The notes under the pieces: model-generated
Told to the model about the DNA's origin: nothing
The model's database searches: none
The model's input: only the letters and a program-made list of their open reading frames with translations
Position numbers and translations under genes: made by a program
Shown here: in pieces, positions 6,154-6,863 of the stretch
Numbering within the stretch: position 1 is the first letter of the stretch
Layout of the letters: each line of letters opens with the position of its first letter
From: Alphaproteobacteria bacterium
GTDB taxonomy: Bacteria > Pseudomonadota > Alphaproteobacteria > Micavibrionales > UBA2020
NCBI GenBank assembly: GCA_029266795.1
Contig: JAQSWE010000139.1
Span: 1 to 6,863, forward strand
Reading direction: 5' to 3'
Length of the DNA: 6,863 nucleotides

Positions 6154-6187
6154 TATCTTTGCATTTTTTAGGTCGTATCCGAAAATC

Positions 6188-6214
6188 TTGACTTGATTAT
6201 GGTAATCATATAAA
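6188..6214 (+). promoter_or_regulatory. Promoter of the ankyrin gene
   Basis: TTGACT (6188-6193) and TATAAA (6209-6214), each 5/6 to consensus, are 15 nt apart, which is slightly short. The predicted start falls at about 6221-6223, on or next to the first ATG (6223), and no Shine-Dalgarno is visible, so the mRNA is probably leaderless. The spacer and the -10/start region are both palindromic. Confidence 0.5.
6194..6208. promoter_or_regulatory. Operator-like palindrome filling the promoter spacer
   Basis: TGATTA, then TGG, then TAATCA: perfect 6-bp arms occupying exactly the 15 nt between the -35 and -10. The position suits a repressor or a spacer-twisting activator. No known regulator consensus is assigned. 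Confidence 0.45.
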
Positions 6215-6227
6215 ACATTTATATGAT
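6205..6227. promoter_or_regulatory. 10-bp-arm palindrome over the -10 and start codon
   Basis: ATCATATAAA (6205-6214) and TTTATATGAT (6218-6227) are perfect reverse complements around ACA. The left arm contains the -10 and the right arm contains the ATG at 6223. It shares four bases with the palindrome at 6194-6208. In readthrough RNA from era it would form a hairpin covering the start codon. Confidence 0.5.
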
Positions 6228-6863
6228 GAAATTCAAAGACATCTTCAATTTCCTGACCGGTCAGACGAACCGCGACGAAACGCTGCTGCTGGCGGTCGCG
6301 CGTGGGGATGTGTCCGGCGTCCAAACGGCGCTCGCGCGTGGGGCAAGTCCCGATGCGGGTATGGGTGAATCTTTCGGTCATGCGCTGACCCGCGCCGCGA
6401 CTAACGGCAACCTCGATATCGTGAAATTGCTGGTGGAGGCTGGCGCGAAAATTGATGCGCAGAATTACAGCGGCCGCACAGCCTTGCATGAATCCATCTG
6501 GCACCTGAAAGCGCCTGTGGCGCTTTATTTGCTGGAGAAGGGCGCGAAAACCGACACCCGCGACCGTCCCGGCAAGACGCCGTTGCAGGACGCCATCGAC
6601 AACGACCTAAAACCGCTCGCGCTCGCGCTGATCGACAAAGGCGCTGATACCGATGCGCGGGATGATAAGGGCAACGACACCATGCGCGCGCTGATCGAAC
6701 GGCGCGGCTGGGGCGATGTGGCGCAGGCGATAGACGACCGTGCGGCGCGACTGAATCATGAGGCCGAACAGGCGGCGATAGCGGTCGAACAGGAACGCGC
6801 CGCCTTCGAACAGGCGATTTCCGAGGTCGGCACGCTCAAGGCGCCGGTCGTGGCGGCGCGTAC
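6223..6863 (+). CDS. Ankyrin-repeat protein, 3' end beyond window
   Basis: Open to the window end with 213 complete codons. Four ankyrin-like repeats are visible: about 20-48 (TLLLAVARGD...ALARGASPDA), 54-82 (ALTRAATNGNLDIVKLLVEAGAKIDA), 85-116 (TALHESIWH...YLLEKGAKTD) and 118-150 (KTPLQDAID...LIDKGADTDA). After these come a helical stretch rich in Ala, Glu and Gln (about 165-200) and the start of a further region. Ankyrin repeats bind other proteins; the partner and role are unknown. No signal peptide or membrane segment is seen, so the visible part looks cytoplasmic. Two adjacent ATGs (6223 and 6226) could start it, and no ribosome site precedes them. In related genomes recO often follows era, so this gene may be an insertion at that spot. 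Base composition resembles its neighbours. Confidence 0.85.
   Translation, partial: MMKFKDIFNFLTGQTNRDETLLLAVARGDVSGVQTALARGASPDAGMGESFGHALTRAATNGNLDIVKLLVEAGAKIDAQNYSGRTALHESIWHLKAPVALYLLEKGAKTDTRDRPGKTPLQDAIDNDLKPLALALIDKGADTDARDDKGNDTMRALIERRGWGDVAQAIDDRAARLNHEAEQAAIAVEQERAAFEQAISEVGTLKAPVVAAR

Noticed and set aside
6131..6169. Terminator after era
   Set aside because: A weak 5-bp GGGGT/ACTCC pairing and a T6 run exist but are too far apart to form an intrinsic terminator.

Overview
The window reads as a piece of an alphaproteobacterial chromosome. The main evidence is gene order: rpoZ, a bifunctional rel/spoT-type gene (rsh), acpS, lepB, rnc and era run in one direction, with a LabA/NYN-type gene divergent from rpoZ. 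This joins into one block the rpoZ-spoT and lepB-rnc-era neighbourhoods that are separate in enterobacteria, a layout I associate with Alphaproteobacteria. Protein details agree, for example the lepB signature regions and the long acidic tail on omega. I cannot place the order or genus from sequence alone.

Layout. Bases 1-265 hold the 5' part of a leftward NYN-domain gene. Bases 266-566 are a divergent control region with one sigma70-like promoter facing each way. Both promoters carry nearly the same 13-bp element at the -35, and an imperfect inverted repeat sits midway between them. rpoZ (567-1037) is followed by an intrinsic terminator (1061-1098). A perfect TATAAT lies across the stem-loop junction of that terminator and could start rsh transcription past the hairpin. 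rsh (1123-3300, TTG start), acpS (3302-3712), lepB (3709-4575), rnc (4559-5251, GTG start) and era (5248-6153) are packed with a 1-nt gap or with 4- to 17-nt overlaps, so they look like one translationally coupled unit. After era, a 69-nt gap carries a promoter built of two overlapping palindromes. It drives an ankyrin-repeat gene (6223 to beyond the window end) whose mRNA is probably leaderless.

How the genes fit together. rpoZ encodes an RNA polymerase subunit, and Rsh makes and degrades the alarmone (p)ppGpp. AcpS activates acyl carrier protein for lipid synthesis, LepB removes signal peptides from exported proteins, RNase III processes rRNA precursors and other double-stranded RNA, and Era assists 30S maturation. 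The block therefore ties growth-rate signalling to transcription, membrane synthesis, secretion and ribosome assembly.

Most of the window is conserved housekeeping DNA. I see no mobile element, CRISPR array, tRNA, rRNA or clear new multi-gene system. The observations most worth a second look are the palindromic leaderless promoter of the ankyrin gene, the matched elements in the two divergent promoters, and the promoter-in-terminator arrangement before rsh.
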